The notes beneath the pieces are model-generated. The model ran no database searches. It was given only the letters and a program-made list of their open reading frames with translations, and was not told the DNA's origin. A program made the position numbers and the translations under genes. This document shows, piece after piece, positions 1 through 8,089 of a stretch of DNA of 64,000 nt; the stretch's first letter is position 1, and each line of letters starts with the position of its first letter. This DNA is from Mammaliicoccus sciuri (GTDB lineage Bacteria; Bacillota; Bacilli; Staphylococcales; Staphylococcaceae), in NCBI RefSeq assembly GCF_025561425.1, contig NZ_CP094824.1, positions 434,001 through 498,000 of the forward strand, in the 5' to 3' direction.

Positions 1-47
1 ATATTTAAGGTATCAAACAGTATTAAATCACAATCAATAGCATACGG

Positions 48-88
48 ACACCAATCCTTTAAACATTATGATAGAGGGTTGGTGTTTT
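48..88 (+). terminator. Probable terminator of the gene upstream of the window
   Basis: An imperfect inverted repeat (ACACCAA at 48-54 pairing with TTGGTGT at 79-85) is followed by TTTT. It would end a rightward transcript entering the window. Bases 1-47 hold no gene I can support. Confidence 0.4.
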
Positions 89-155
89 GTATGTAAAAAT
101 TGTATTGCTTTCTTTATGGAATAGTTTAAAATGTTTCTATGAAAGGGATGATGAC

Positions 156-851
156 ATGTGTTCGTGTGATATTCAAGCGATTATTTTTGACTTAGAAGAT
201 ACGCTTGTAGATCGGGAGAAATCGCGAATGAAGTTTTTGGAAGAACAGTTTGAGAGATTTCATGAGTTAATGGTAACAGTCCAAAGACGTGATTTTGAAA
301 AGGTATATTTAACGTTAAATCCCTATGGTATAGAAGATGTTGAATGGGTATATCAAGAACTTGTTAAGAGATTAAATATAGAAAGGATATCATGGAAGAC
401 ATTTTATAACGACTATAAAATGCACCACTACAGATACCATTTTCCTTTCTATGATACATTGGTAGCATTGGATAAATTACGCAGTATGGGTTATAAATTA
501 GGTGTTGTAGCGAATGGTAAGAGTGAAGAGATTACACACGTTATGAATGCAATCGGTATTTATCCATACATTCATTATGTTTCAACTTCTGATGAGGTGG
601 GGGCTATAAAGCCAGACCCAATTATATTTGAAGATATATTGAAACGTCTTGGCATAACGGCACATCATGCATTATATGTTGGAGATTGTCCTTTAAATGA
701 CATCGCAGCAGCACATGCTATGGGCATGAAGACTGCATGGATGGCTAATTCAGTCATTGGTACACCAGAGGAGCACGAATTAGATTATACAATCGAAAGT
801 TTAAGTGATCTCATAGATGTTTGTAAACAAATCGAAAGAGGTGAAGCATGA
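156..851 (+). CDS. HAD-superfamily hydrolase (phosphatase-like)
   Basis: 231 residues. Predicted cytoplasmic phosphatase/dehalogenase-type hydrolase. Motif I is present in altered form as IFDLEDTLVD near residue 10; the usual DxDGT has E at the second acidic position, so the phosphatase acid/base residue is changed. Later come the KPDP motif and the GDCPLNDIAAA motif IV, which bind the phosphate and Mg. I chose ATG 156 because GAAAGGG lies 8 nt upstream; a longer reading from 87 has no ribosome site. The stop overlaps the next ATG by 4 nt, so it is translationally coupled to the alpha/beta hydrolase. Substrate unknown. Confidence 0.8.
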   Translation: MCSCDIQAIIFDLEDTLVDREKSRMKFLEEQFERFHELMVTVQRRDFEKVYLTLNPYGIEDVEWVYQELVKRLNIERISWKTFYNDYKMHHYRYHFPFYDTLVALDKLRSMGYKLGVVANGKSEEITHVMNAIGIYPYIHYVSTSDEVGAIKPDPIIFEDILKRLGITAHHALYVGDCPLNDIAAAHAMGMKTAWMANSVIGTPEEHELDYTIESLSDLIDVCKQIERGEA

Positions 852-1627
852 TGAACTTATTTTTAACGAAAGAAAATGTTGCCATACACTATAATACAAA
901 AGGAAGCGGCTATCCAATTATTTTGTTACATGGTGTTTTTCAAGACATGGATGTCTTTGAACCACTTATCAAAAAATTAAGTAAAAATTATCAAGTTATA
1001 TCTATTGATTTAAGAGGTCATGGATTAAGTGATACACCAAATGATAGTAGAGTAGATGACTATATTTCAGATATTCAACAACTATTAAATGGATTATTCA
1101 TTAACTCAGCATATGTGATTGGTCTAGAACTTGGCGCAACAATTGCAACAGGTCTCACATATAAGAATCCTGATTTAATCAATGGTATGGTGTTAATTAA
1201 TCCTACAGACGATCATTCAACGTTTCCAGATAACCGTATTTATGATAGACATGCTGATGAAATTAGAACGATGTCTGATGAGGACAAAGAAAAATATTTA
1301 TTAAGATTCAGATATAAAAATATTAAACAAGCTAAAAAGTTTGTAAAGTCACATATTCCGTCGAATGACCTTCAAACGATGGAAGAAGAAATTGCTGTTA
1401 AGCGTTCTTTTAAAGACTTTGATATTATATCGTTACTTCCAGATATTGAAACACGTACGCTCGTCATTTCTGGACAATACGATGGCAAAATATTATATAG
1501 CGAAGGTAAAAGAATAAGTGAATTGTTACCGAATGCTGAATTTAAACTGTTTGAAGGTTCAGGAGAATTACCTTTTATTGAGGAAAAAGAGAAATTCATT
1601 AAAGTATTGGGAGAATTTTTAAGTTAA
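848..1627 (+). CDS. Alpha/beta hydrolase
   Basis: 259 residues, a full-length alpha/beta hydrolase fold. The N-terminal ILLHGVFQD is the HG oxyanion motif and DLRGHGLSD follows it. The nucleophile elbow position reads GLELGAT, so the expected Ser is replaced by Glu. The late GQYDGKILY supplies the acid, but the C-terminal His region reads EGSGELPFIEE with no His. The catalytic triad therefore looks incomplete and the protein may not be a working esterase. Coupled to the HAD gene. The paralogue at 3223 keeps more of the fold motifs. Confidence 0.8.
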   Translation: MMNLFLTKENVAIHYNTKGSGYPIILLHGVFQDMDVFEPLIKKLSKNYQVISIDLRGHGLSDTPNDSRVDDYISDIQQLLNGLFINSAYVIGLELGATIATGLTYKNPDLINGMVLINPTDDHSTFPDNRIYDRHADEIRTMSDEDKEKYLLRFRYKNIKQAKKFVKSHIPSNDLQTMEEEIAVKRSFKDFDIISLLPDIETRTLVISGQYDGKILYSEGKRISELLPNAEFKLFEGSGELPFIEEKEKFIKVLGEFLS

Positions 1628-1648
1628 TCAAGCGATATTTCACAGTTT

Positions 1649-1696
1649 TGTTACATGATTGTAATAAAAGTGGTCAATTTGTAATCTGTATGTTAT
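1649..1696 (+). promoter_or_regulatory. Two WalR-type boxes and sigma-A promoter of the secreted-protein gene
   Basis: Two sites fit the published WalR (YycF) consensus TGTWAH-N5-TGTWAH: TGTTAC-atgat-TGTAAT at 1649-1665 and TGTAAT-ctgta-TGTTAT at 1680-1696. The second overlaps a -10-like TATAAT at about 1694. They stand 56-103 bp upstream of the secreted protein at 1752. Both sites match the consensus fully; WalR control is an inference. Confidence 0.6.
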
Positions 1697-1751
1697 AATT
1701 AACGCAGTTCAATGCATAACATATAAGACACAAACTGAAGGAGAACCTCAT

Positions 1752-2279
1752 ATGAAAAAATGTCTCTTAATAATTGCAATGGTACTTATGGTTCTGCCAT
1801 TTTCAACTTTTGCTGAGGCAAATGCTGCAACTAAAAATCAATTAAATATTAACGAAAATAATGTGCAGACCTATAAAGACGGTACAGTAACAATCAAAGG
1901 TATTAAAATTGGTGATAAGATTTCTAAAATTAAATCAAAGTATCCTAATTTAATGTTCTCATATTCTGACGATAGTAATGATAGAGAAAATTATTACGAA
2001 TTTGATACTAAAAATGGACATATGATTATTACTGCCAAAGTTAAAGGTAATAAAGAAACAGTTAAACGCGTTACAATGATTTATGACAAATTAACAAATG
2101 TGAAATTAGATTCGCTTGTCTCAATTCTTGGTGACAATACAACTAAACGTGTGCAAAATAATAAGTATACGGGCGGTTATGCTTACGTGAATAATGGACA
2201 AGCACACTTCCAGCTTTCAAAAGCAACACCTGATAGTAAACAATTTAAAGTATATCGTGTTGATATAGGTAAATACTAA
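1752..2279 (+). CDS. Secreted protein of unknown function
   Basis: 175 residues. An N-terminal signal peptide (MKK, hydrophobic stretch to about residue 20, probable cleavage after AEANA) is followed by a soluble domain of about 150 residues rich in Lys, Asp, Asn and Tyr. I see no lipobox and no sortase motif, so it is probably released. The segment GIKIGDKISKIKSKYPN resembles small secreted staphylococcal domains, but I cannot name a family. RBS GAAGGAGAA precedes ATG. Two WalR boxes upstream suggest a role at the cell wall. A hairpin at 2293-2338 ends the transcript. Confidence 0.8.
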   Translation: MKKCLLIIAMVLMVLPFSTFAEANAATKNQLNINENNVQTYKDGTVTIKGIKIGDKISKIKSKYPNLMFSYSDDSNDRENYYEFDTKNGHMIITAKVKGNKETVKRVTMIYDKLTNVKLDSLVSILGDNTTKRVQNNKYTGGYAYVNNGQAHFQLSKATPDSKQFKVYRVDIGKY

Positions 2280-2292
2280 ATCAATAACGCAT

Positions 2293-2338
2293 TTAATCCC
2301 CTGTTATGTTATATACATATTGCATAATAGGGGATTAA
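2293..2338. terminator. Terminator hairpin
   Basis: TTAATCCCCT at 2293-2302 pairs perfectly with AGGGGATTAA at 2329-2338, with a 26-nt loop. It follows the secreted-protein gene. Confidence 0.6.
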
Positions 2339-2373
2339 TTTATACAATATTATAATGAAGGTGGTGTATTTAT

Positions 2374-3090
2374 TTGCGTCCGAACAATAATGTATTGCTG
2401 GAAAATGTAAATGACTATTTACAGCATGTTGGTGTATTACCTAAACAAATTGATAAAGTGCAACATTCATTAAAGAAGGATATGAAAAAGTCAGATGAGA
2501 AAGATATAGACTATGCAGAATATCGACACAAATCTCACGCTGAAATACTTCAAATCATAGAGAGAAATATTGTGGTTGTAAATTATAATCCAATCATTTT
2601 TTATACACTACACTTCTTATTATTAGCATACTTATTTGATAAAAAGCTCATTCCGTTTAATGCCGTAACGGGATTGTATATATTTTATTTTGTAATTATA
2701 TTGTCTATTTCACTCGTTATATATTTAATTATAAAAAAACATAGTTATCTCTATCCTAATCAGAAATTGATGATGACCAATATTTTCTTATTTAGTATAG
2801 GCATTTTTCTATGTATGCTTAAAATATTTAATGTTACGTTAGGAATGTATGTATTACCTTTACAAATATTTCAAGCCACATTTGGCATCGGGATTCTTCT
2901 CGTCATACTCGCAATATTCTTGAAAAAGCTCGAAGTCGCTGCAATGGGATTAGCAGTTATTCAAAAAACAATTGCATCTGTAACAATGGACGAAACAGTG
3001 ATTATGGTTGTTACATTTGCGAGTTGGTCTATTATCTTCGTGATTATCCTTTATTTTGTAATGATGTATTCAACAAGAAAATATGTATAA
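2374..3090 (+). CDS. Integral membrane protein of unknown function
   Basis: 238 residues, family not recognised. A polar N-terminus of about 65 residues, rich in Lys/Asp with KKDMKKSDEKD, precedes about five hydrophobic segments (roughly 70-85, 95-115, 130-150, 160-180, 210-232). Start codon is TTG 2374 with GAAGGTGG 9 nt upstream; no ATG fits better. Monocistronic between the secreted protein and the second alpha/beta hydrolase. Confidence 0.65.
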   Translation: MRPNNNVLLENVNDYLQHVGVLPKQIDKVQHSLKKDMKKSDEKDIDYAEYRHKSHAEILQIIERNIVVVNYNPIIFYTLHFLLLAYLFDKKLIPFNAVTGLYIFYFVIILSISLVIYLIIKKHSYLYPNQKLMMTNIFLFSIGIFLCMLKIFNVTLGMYVLPLQIFQATFGIGILLVILAIFLKKLEVAAMGLAVIQKTIASVTMDETVIMVVTFASWSIIFVIILYFVMMYSTRKYV

Positions 3091-3166
3091 CATAAATGCA
3101 GAAGATGATGTATTGACTACAATCATTTTTTGCATTTATTTTTATGGCATTAACTTAATATTATAA

Positions 3167-3191
3167 GTGTGAAAAATTGTTAAATGGGTAT
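3167..3191 (+). promoter_or_regulatory. Candidate SigB promoter
   Basis: GTGTGA-N13-GGGTAT at 3167-3191, 31 bp before the hydrolase at 3223. The -10 is a perfect staphylococcal SigB element and the spacing is right; the -35 matches GTTTAA at only 4 of 6 positions. Confidence 0.4.
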
Positions 3192-3222
3192 ATTATTACT
3201 GTAAAGTAGGGAGGTACTCATT

Positions 3223-4005
3223 ATGGGAGAATTATTAACAAGGGATGGGACTCATATAGTGTATGAAAAACACGGTAAAGGGAAACCATTAATTATGTTA
3301 CATGCATTAAATATGAATTTAGCGACATTTAATTCAACAGTACAGCTTCTGAAAGATCAATTTACAATATATACAATGGATTCTAGGGGACATGGTAAAT
3401 CAGATAAACAACAAGAAATTTCCATCCAAAATCATATAGATGACATTGTAGATTTAATGGATGCTGAAGACATAGAATCAGCTTATATATTAGGACATGA
3501 TATGGGTGGCGTCATTGCACAAGAATTTACAAACCAACATCAAGATAAAGTAGAAAAGTTAGTACTCGTATCTTCAATTTCCAATCAAGGTAAACAACCA
3601 CTTATTAAATTAATAGCCAAACATAGAGATAAAGTCGCAGGATTTAGTAAAGAAGAAGCAATGTTAATATTGTTCAATGAAATATTTCATGATGTTAAAT
3701 CGACTTTTAAATGGTATCAAGAAGTGAAAAAATATTATCGAATGACACCAGAAGAAGATGCAATTTCTGTTAGATCTATAAATGGTATAAATATCAAAAT
3801 AGATCATATAGACATACCAACACTTATCGTGAAAGGTAAACATGATCCTTTTGATATTGATAATGATTCGGAAAATATAAAGAACGCCCAAACAGAAATA
3901 TTTGAACATTCAGGGCACGCACCATTTATTGAAGAAAGTGAAAAATTCAAACAAGTCGTATCATCTTTTTTAAACCAACCAGTAAGAGATAAACAAGTCA
4001 TATAA
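3223..4005 (+). CDS. Alpha/beta hydrolase
   Basis: 260 residues, alpha/beta hydrolase fold. Motifs: LIMLHALNMN (oxyanion region), DSRGHGKSD, the elbow GHDMGG where Asp replaces the usual Ser nucleophile (as in haloalkane dehalogenase-like and other non-esterase members), acid in KGKHDPFD, and catalytic His in EHSGHAPFIEE. Paralogous to the protein at 848 but retains the C-terminal His. Start ATG with GGGAGG 8 nt upstream. A possible SigB promoter lies just upstream. Substrate unknown. Confidence 0.85.
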   Translation: MGELLTRDGTHIVYEKHGKGKPLIMLHALNMNLATFNSTVQLLKDQFTIYTMDSRGHGKSDKQQEISIQNHIDDIVDLMDAEDIESAYILGHDMGGVIAQEFTNQHQDKVEKLVLVSSISNQGKQPLIKLIAKHRDKVAGFSKEEAMLILFNEIFHDVKSTFKWYQEVKKYYRMTPEEDAISVRSINGINIKIDHIDIPTLIVKGKHDPFDIDNDSENIKNAQTEIFEHSGHAPFIEESEKFKQVVSSFLNQPVRDKQVI

Positions 4006-4006
4006 T

Positions 4007-4046
4007 AAAGTGAGCTAGGGCACTTGATGATGTCTTAGCTCACTTT
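4007..4046. terminator. Terminator hairpin
   Basis: AAAGTGAGCTA at 4007-4017 pairs with TAGCTCACTTT at 4036-4046. It begins 2 nt after the hydrolase stop codon. Confidence 0.7.
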
Positions 4047-4116
4047 ATTGGTAGAGTGAGGAAGGTGTGGGGGGGTAGAAGTAGTTTTGGGGAGGATGAG
4101 TGATTGAGAAGTCGTG

Positions 4117-4177
4117 GCTTAAGTAGTGAGTAAAGCCAAGAGATAGCTGAAGTCTGGCTTAAGTGGTGAGTAAAGCC
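4117..4177. repeat. Short palindromic repeats interrupted by an IS
   Basis: The 22-bp unit GGCTT-AAGTAGTGAGTA-AAGCC occurs at 4117-4138 and, with one change, at 4156-4177; a third copy lies at 5693-5714 beyond the IS3 element. The GGCTT/AAGCC ends allow a small hairpin. The two left copies sit in a 39-bp tandem period. The IS has landed between copies two and three. Confidence 0.6.
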
Positions 4178-4223
4178 AAGAGATCGACCAAATCTGTACT
4201 GAACCCAAAAATCTAAACCTTAA

Positions 4224-5108
4224 TTAGTATATTATTTCAAAGGTTTGTCTCCTGTAATTTTTGGGAGATAAGCCTTTTAATTTTGATTTGATTCTTTCGT
4301 TATTATAAAAATCGATATATCGATGAATAGCTTGTTCAAGGTCCTGAAAATCTTTAAATTCTTGGCCATAATACATTTCTTGTTTAAGTAACCCAAAAAA
4401 GTTTTCCATAACTGAATTATCTAGACAATAACCTTTTCTAGACATACTCTGAAATATTTTATGGTCTTTTAATAATCTAGTGTATTGTGAATGTTGATAA
4501 TGCCAGCCTTGATCTGAATGAATCGTTAAACGATGATCTAGGTTTGGACGACGCTTTATCATTTCTTTTAATGGATTGATGACTATATCTAATGTAGGAC
4601 GACTTGAGATTTTAAAGCTGATAATCTCTGAACTATATAAGTCCATAAAAGGTGATAAATATAATTTCTGACCATTCATTAATTTGAACTCTGTAATATC
4701 TGTTACGACTTTTTGAAATGGGAGACTTGTTTTAAATCTACGATTTAATATATTTTGAGCTACTTTACCAACTTTACCTTTAAAGGAACGATACTTACGA
4801 CCTCTATGTGTGAACTTTGTACAAGTTAGATTATGTTCTTTCATAATTCTTAGTACTTTTTTATGATTTACGATAAGACCTCTATTTCTTAGTGCTTGTG
4901 TAACACGACGATAACCATAGGTATGGTTTGATTCTTCACATATTTCTTTTATTACTTGAATCAATGTTTCATCTTTATCAGCTTTACTAAATTTATTTAT
5001 CCAATAATAGTATACAGATTTAGCTATTTGAGCGACTTTAAATAAGATACTTAATCGTATATTATATGTTTCATTTAGTTCCTTAATGACCTTTACTATT
5101 TCTGATTT
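4224..5108 (-). CDS. IS3-family transposase OrfB (DDE integrase domain)
   Basis: Catalytic half of the transposase. A strong reading frame runs from 4964 to 4224 (246 residues), and the same frame stays open upstream to the A-run at 5106-5110, where it overlaps orfA in the -1 frame. OrfB is therefore probably made as an OrfAB fusion by programmed -1 slippage. HTH_21-like TYGYRRV comes early; the rve domain shows D in TDITEF, D in HSDQGWHYQH and E in NSVMENFFG. No internal start has a good ribosome site. Confidence 0.85.
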   Translation of the reverse strand, partial: KSEIVKVIKELNETYNIRLSILFKVAQIAKSVYYYWINKFSKADKDETLIQVIKEICEESNHTYGYRRVTQALRNRGLIVNHKKVLRIMKEHNLTCTKFTHRGRKYRSFKGKVGKVAQNILNRRFKTSLPFQKVVTDITEFKLMNGQKLYLSPFMDLYSSEIISFKISSRPTLDIVINPLKEMIKRRPNLDHRLTIHSDQGWHYQHSQYTRLLKDHKIFQSMSRKGYCLDNSVMENFFGLLKQEMYYGQEFKDFQDLEQAIHRYIDFYNNERIKSKLKGLSPKNYRRQTFEIIY

Positions 5109-5632
5109 TTGCTTCCGTAAATGTCGGTCAAGGCTTGTAACTTTTTTTGATAAGCTATACCTGCCTTTAACGTCTCATTTTCATTTCTAAGTCTTTCAAG
5201 TTCTTCACGTTCATTTTCATTTAAAGGTAAATTTTTATTATCTGATTTAGATCGTTTTTTAGTCATAGTGTGAGATCGTCCCTTTTGTTTATTATCTATA
5301 TCAAGACGACACTTTTCATCAAATTGATGTTGCCAATTGGCAATGATAATAGGATTAATAATTCTAAAGTGATTCGCAGTATCTTGATAAGACAACATAT
5401 TTTCTTGTCTAAATTTTAAAACAGATAATTTAAATTCGCTAGTATAAACAGTATTTCTACTTTTTATTTCTAAACCTTCTTCTCCAAACTCTTTATATTG
5501 ATTGACCCAAATCCGAAGGACAGACCAACTTGAAATACCATATTTTAAAGCAATTGTTCTATAACTTTGATGTCCTTCTAAATATTTTTTTACAAGTTTT
5601 AGTTTGAATTTAAATTCATATTTTTTCCTCAT
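5096..5632 (-). CDS. IS3-family transposase OrfA (helix-turn-helix)
   Basis: 178 residues. Two helix-turn-helix modules bind the IS ends: KYGISSWSVLRIWVNQY near residue 30 and the TANHFRI region near 85. A Lys-rich linker and a leucine-zipper-like coiled coil (NENEREELERLRNENETLK, about 140-158) follow. The frame overlaps orfB in the -1 direction near the C-terminus. Confidence 0.85.
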   Translation of the reverse strand: MRKKYEFKFKLKLVKKYLEGHQSYRTIALKYGISSWSVLRIWVNQYKEFGEEGLEIKSRNTVYTSEFKLSVLKFRQENMLSYQDTANHFRIINPIIIANWQHQFDEKCRLDIDNKQKGRSHTMTKKRSKSDNKNLPLNENEREELERLRNENETLKAGIAYQKKLQALTDIYGSKNQK

Positions 5633-5739
5633 TAGAATGCACCCCTATATTTTGATTTGTTTAGTTAAAATATTTGGGTTCACATCAGTCATGGCTTAAG
5701 TAGTGAGTAAAGCCCAGATCACACCCGCCACATCCCACA

Positions 5740-5772
5740 AAAAAGCGGAGACATCATAGAATGTCTCCGCTT
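5740..5772 (-). terminator. sarA terminator
   Basis: GCGGAGACAT at 5745-5754 pairs with ATGTCTCCGC at 5761-5770. On the minus strand it is followed by a T-run. It lies 11 nt beyond the sarA stop codon. Confidence 0.8.
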
Positions 5773-5780
5773 CGTTCATA

Positions 5781-6149
5781 TTAATCGTTAATTTCAGTCT
5801 TAGCGATTTCGTTATCGATTTTTTCAAGCACTTCTGAAATTGATTTACGTTGTTTTTTATTAACTAGAATTAAAACTGTACGCTCGTCATATTCATTTCT
5901 TCTTTTTGTAAAGTAGTCTTGTTGTGATAAGTTTTTAACTGCTTTTACAATTTGTGGTTGTTTGTAGTTTAACTTGCTAATGATTTTTTTAAGATGATAT
6001 TCTTCATCGTCTGTTTCATTAATGTAAGTTAATACTGCGAATTCTTCAAAACTAAGTGAAAAATCCTTTTTAATGATTGATTTTAATTTGTCCACGTATG
6101 TTACAAGTGCTAATAAATCGGAACAATTTTCTATTTTAGAAATTGCCAT
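5781..6149 (-). CDS. sarA: Transcriptional regulator SarA
   Basis: 122 residues, the length of the family. SarA is a dimeric winged-helix DNA-binding protein that controls agr and exoprotein genes in staphylococci. The sequence follows S. aureus SarA along its whole length, including [18 protein letters not shown] and the wing motif [14 protein letters not shown] with its conserved DER. Start ATG has AGGGGGAT 5 nt upstream. The gene is followed by a strong terminator and preceded by about 380 bp with no gene, as expected for its multi-promoter control region. Confidence 0.95.
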   Translation of the reverse strand: MAISKIENCSDLLALVTYVDKLKSIIKKDFSLSFEEFAVLTYINETDDEEYHLKKIISKLNYKQPQIVKAVKNLSQQDYFTKRRNEYDERTVLILVNKKQRKSISEVLEKIDNEIAKTEIND

Positions 6150-6496
6150 TTTGAATCCCCCTAGAAGTGAGTATTTTGCTTCTGTAATTGAAATAATACA
6201 GTTTGGTGGTAAGGCCTCGCATTATCAACATGGAAGCGTTTTAAATTTTTAATTCATAAAGAAAGTTTATCAATTATTTACTTATTTTAGCCTAAAAATA
6301 ACTGTATGTAAACTAATAAGAGTAGGATTTAATTAAATAATAATATAAATAATATAACTGTCACAAACGAAAGGTAGGTATAATATAATCTCAAAAAATT
6401 AAAGTGCAAGGTTATTATTAATTCTATCAATAAAATAAATTGAAAATTACGAAATATGCCTATATTAAATGAGAATATTATAAAATTAACCATATA
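6150..6496 (-). promoter_or_regulatory. sarA promoter region
   Basis: About 350 bp of very AT-rich non-coding DNA between mtlD and sarA. On the minus strand a fair sigma-A promoter is TTGCAC (4404 offset: 6404-6409)-N16-TATATT (6382-6387), about 235 bp upstream of the start codon. This distal position resembles the upstream sarA promoters of S. aureus. I found no convincing SigB promoter here, unlike the P3 promoter of S. aureus. Confidence 0.5.
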
Positions 6497-6525
6497 AAGA
6501 AGTCGTATTTAACATACGACTTCTT
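6497..6525 (-). terminator. Terminator of the mannitol operon
   Basis: Perfect 12-bp stem AAGAAGTCGTAT (6497-6508) with ATACGACTTCTT (6514-6525), loop TTAAC, 6 nt beyond the mtlD stop codon. Confidence 0.8.
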
Positions 6526-6530
6526 AAAAA

Positions 6531-7649
6531 TTATTTATTGATTGAAGTATATTGAATGATTACTTCTTCGATAATATCTGATTCTAATTCTGCATATTTA
6601 CTTAAGAATTCAGCAACGCTATGTTCCTTGATATAGTCGTTTTTCTCAACTGTTTCTTTATCGTTTTCATCTTGATATTCTAATAAATAGCAAAGTGCTT
6701 TAACGAGTTCAGAATGTTTTTTATTTGTTTTAGATAATGCTACTAGCGGTTTAACGATACGATCGTTTGGTCCAACTTTACGTAATACGCCACGACCAAC
6801 TCTTGTTACATCATCAGATAAATATGGGTTTTGGAAACGACCAATTATTTTTTCAACATAGTAAGATTGGTCTTCTTTCGTAAATTCATCGAAGTTAGAA
6901 ACAAGATATTCACTTGTTTCTTTTAATACTTCACGTAAACCTGCATTAATTTCTTCATCTTGAATCGCTTCAAGAATTGTATTGTAACCTTTGTATTGAC
7001 CAAAGTATGCTAAATAAGCATGGCCTGTATTAACTGTTAATAATTTTCTTTCGATATAAGGTGTTAAATCATCAACATAGTGTACATCTTGTAATTGTGT
7101 ACCTTGCCATTTTGAAGCTTCTACAACCCATTCAAAGAAAGGTTCAACTAATACGTCTAATGATCCTTCTTTTTGACCTTGAGGTACGATACGGTCAACT
7201 GCTGAGTTAGGGAAGCTAATGTCATCAGATAAAGGACCCGTAATATCTAAAATGGCTTTTTTCAGTTGATCTGTTGCCATAATAGCATTTTCACAAGCAA
7301 CGATATTTAATGGTTTACCAGCTTCTCGTTCTTTTAAGAATGATGCAAATGATTTAGCGATAATAGGTAAGATATTTACACCAACAGCTGTCGTAATGAC
7401 ATCTGCTTCTAAAATCGCTTCTTTTAATTTGTCTGTTTCAGTAATGCTATTGATACCTTTAACACCAGAAACAGGTTCTTTAGTATTTTCTTCATTTGCG
7501 ATAACAACTTGATAGGCTTTTTCTGCATTAATTTGATTAATAATTGTTTCGTTAACATCGACGAATGTTACTTCATAGCCATTGTCATTTAATACTTTAC
7601 CTATGAAGCCACGTCCGATGTTACCAGCACCAAAGTGAATGGCTTTCAT
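6531..7649 (-). CDS. mtlD: Mannitol-1-phosphate 5-dehydrogenase
   Basis: 372 residues, usual length. Converts mannitol 1-phosphate and NAD+ to fructose 6-phosphate in the cytoplasm. The Rossmann motif [12 protein letters not shown] stands at residues 6-17. The central part has the family segments [21 protein letters not shown] and the catalytic-helix segment [16 protein letters not shown]. Last gene of the mtl operon; its ATG overlaps the mtlF stop codon by one base. Confidence 0.95.
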   Translation of the reverse strand: MKAIHFGAGNIGRGFIGKVLNDNGYEVTFVDVNETIINQINAEKAYQVVIANEENTKEPVSGVKGINSITETDKLKEAILEADVITTAVGVNILPIIAKSFASFLKEREAGKPLNIVACENAIMATDQLKKAILDITGPLSDDISFPNSAVDRIVPQGQKEGSLDVLVEPFFEWVVEASKWQGTQLQDVHYVDDLTPYIERKLLTVNTGHAYLAYFGQYKGYNTILEAIQDEEINAGLREVLKETSEYLVSNFDEFTKEDQSYYVEKIIGRFQNPYLSDDVTRVGRGVLRKVGPNDRIVKPLVALSKTNKKHSELVKALCYLLEYQDENDKETVEKNDYIKEHSVAEFLSKYAELESDIIEEVIIQYTSINK

Positions 7650-8083
7650 TAAAGTTCAACCTCCTCAAAGATTGCAAGAATTTCATCTTTAGATTGTGCA
7701 TTGATAACACGTTCAACATTTTCTTCTTCACTAAATACAATAGCGATTTGAGAAAGAATATCTAAATGCTCGCCATCTTTACCAGCGATACCAACGACTA
7801 CTTTAGCTTCATTGCCATCCCAATCTACGCCATCTGGAATATGAAGTAATACAAGACCTGATTTTAATACTTCAGTTTTAGCTTCATCTGTACCATGTGG
7901 AATAGCTAAGAAATTACCCATATATGTTGTAACGATTTGTTCACGTTCTTTCATTGCAGTAATATATTTGTCAGTTACAGCACCTTCTTCAACTAATGCT
8001 TGGCCAGCTTTTTCGATAGCTTCCTCTTGAGAATTTACTGAAAGATTCATAAAAATGTTTTCTGGATTAAATAATTTTGTCAT
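7649..8083 (-). CDS. mtlF: Mannitol-specific PTS enzyme IIA
   Basis: 144 residues. Accepts phosphate from HPr and passes it to the IIB domain of MtlA. The phosphorylated His is in [11 protein letters not shown] near residue 65, the hallmark of mannitol/fructose EIIA. The gene lies 6 nt downstream of mtlR and overlaps mtlD by one base. Confidence 0.93.
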   Translation of the reverse strand: MTKLFNPENIFMNLSVNSQEEAIEKAGQALVEEGAVTDKYITAMKEREQIVTTYMGNFLAIPHGTDEAKTEVLKSGLVLLHIPDGVDWDGNEAKVVVGIAGKDGEHLDILSQIAIVFSEEENVERVINAQSKDEILAIFEEVEL

Positions 8084-8089
8084 GTTAAT

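Larger units (their letters stand above)
4200..5682 (-). mobile_element. IS3-family insertion sequence, apparently complete
   Basis: 1483 bp with terminal inverted repeats TGAACCCAAA (4200-4209) and TTTGGGTTCA (5673-5682). It carries orfA and orfB on the minus strand in the -1 frameshift arrangement of the IS3 family (IS150-like group). All three DDE residues are visible. No matching direct repeat flanks it (left ctgtac, right catcag), so the target duplication is lost or a rearrangement has followed. It sits in non-coding repeats and disrupts no gene. Confidence 0.85.
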
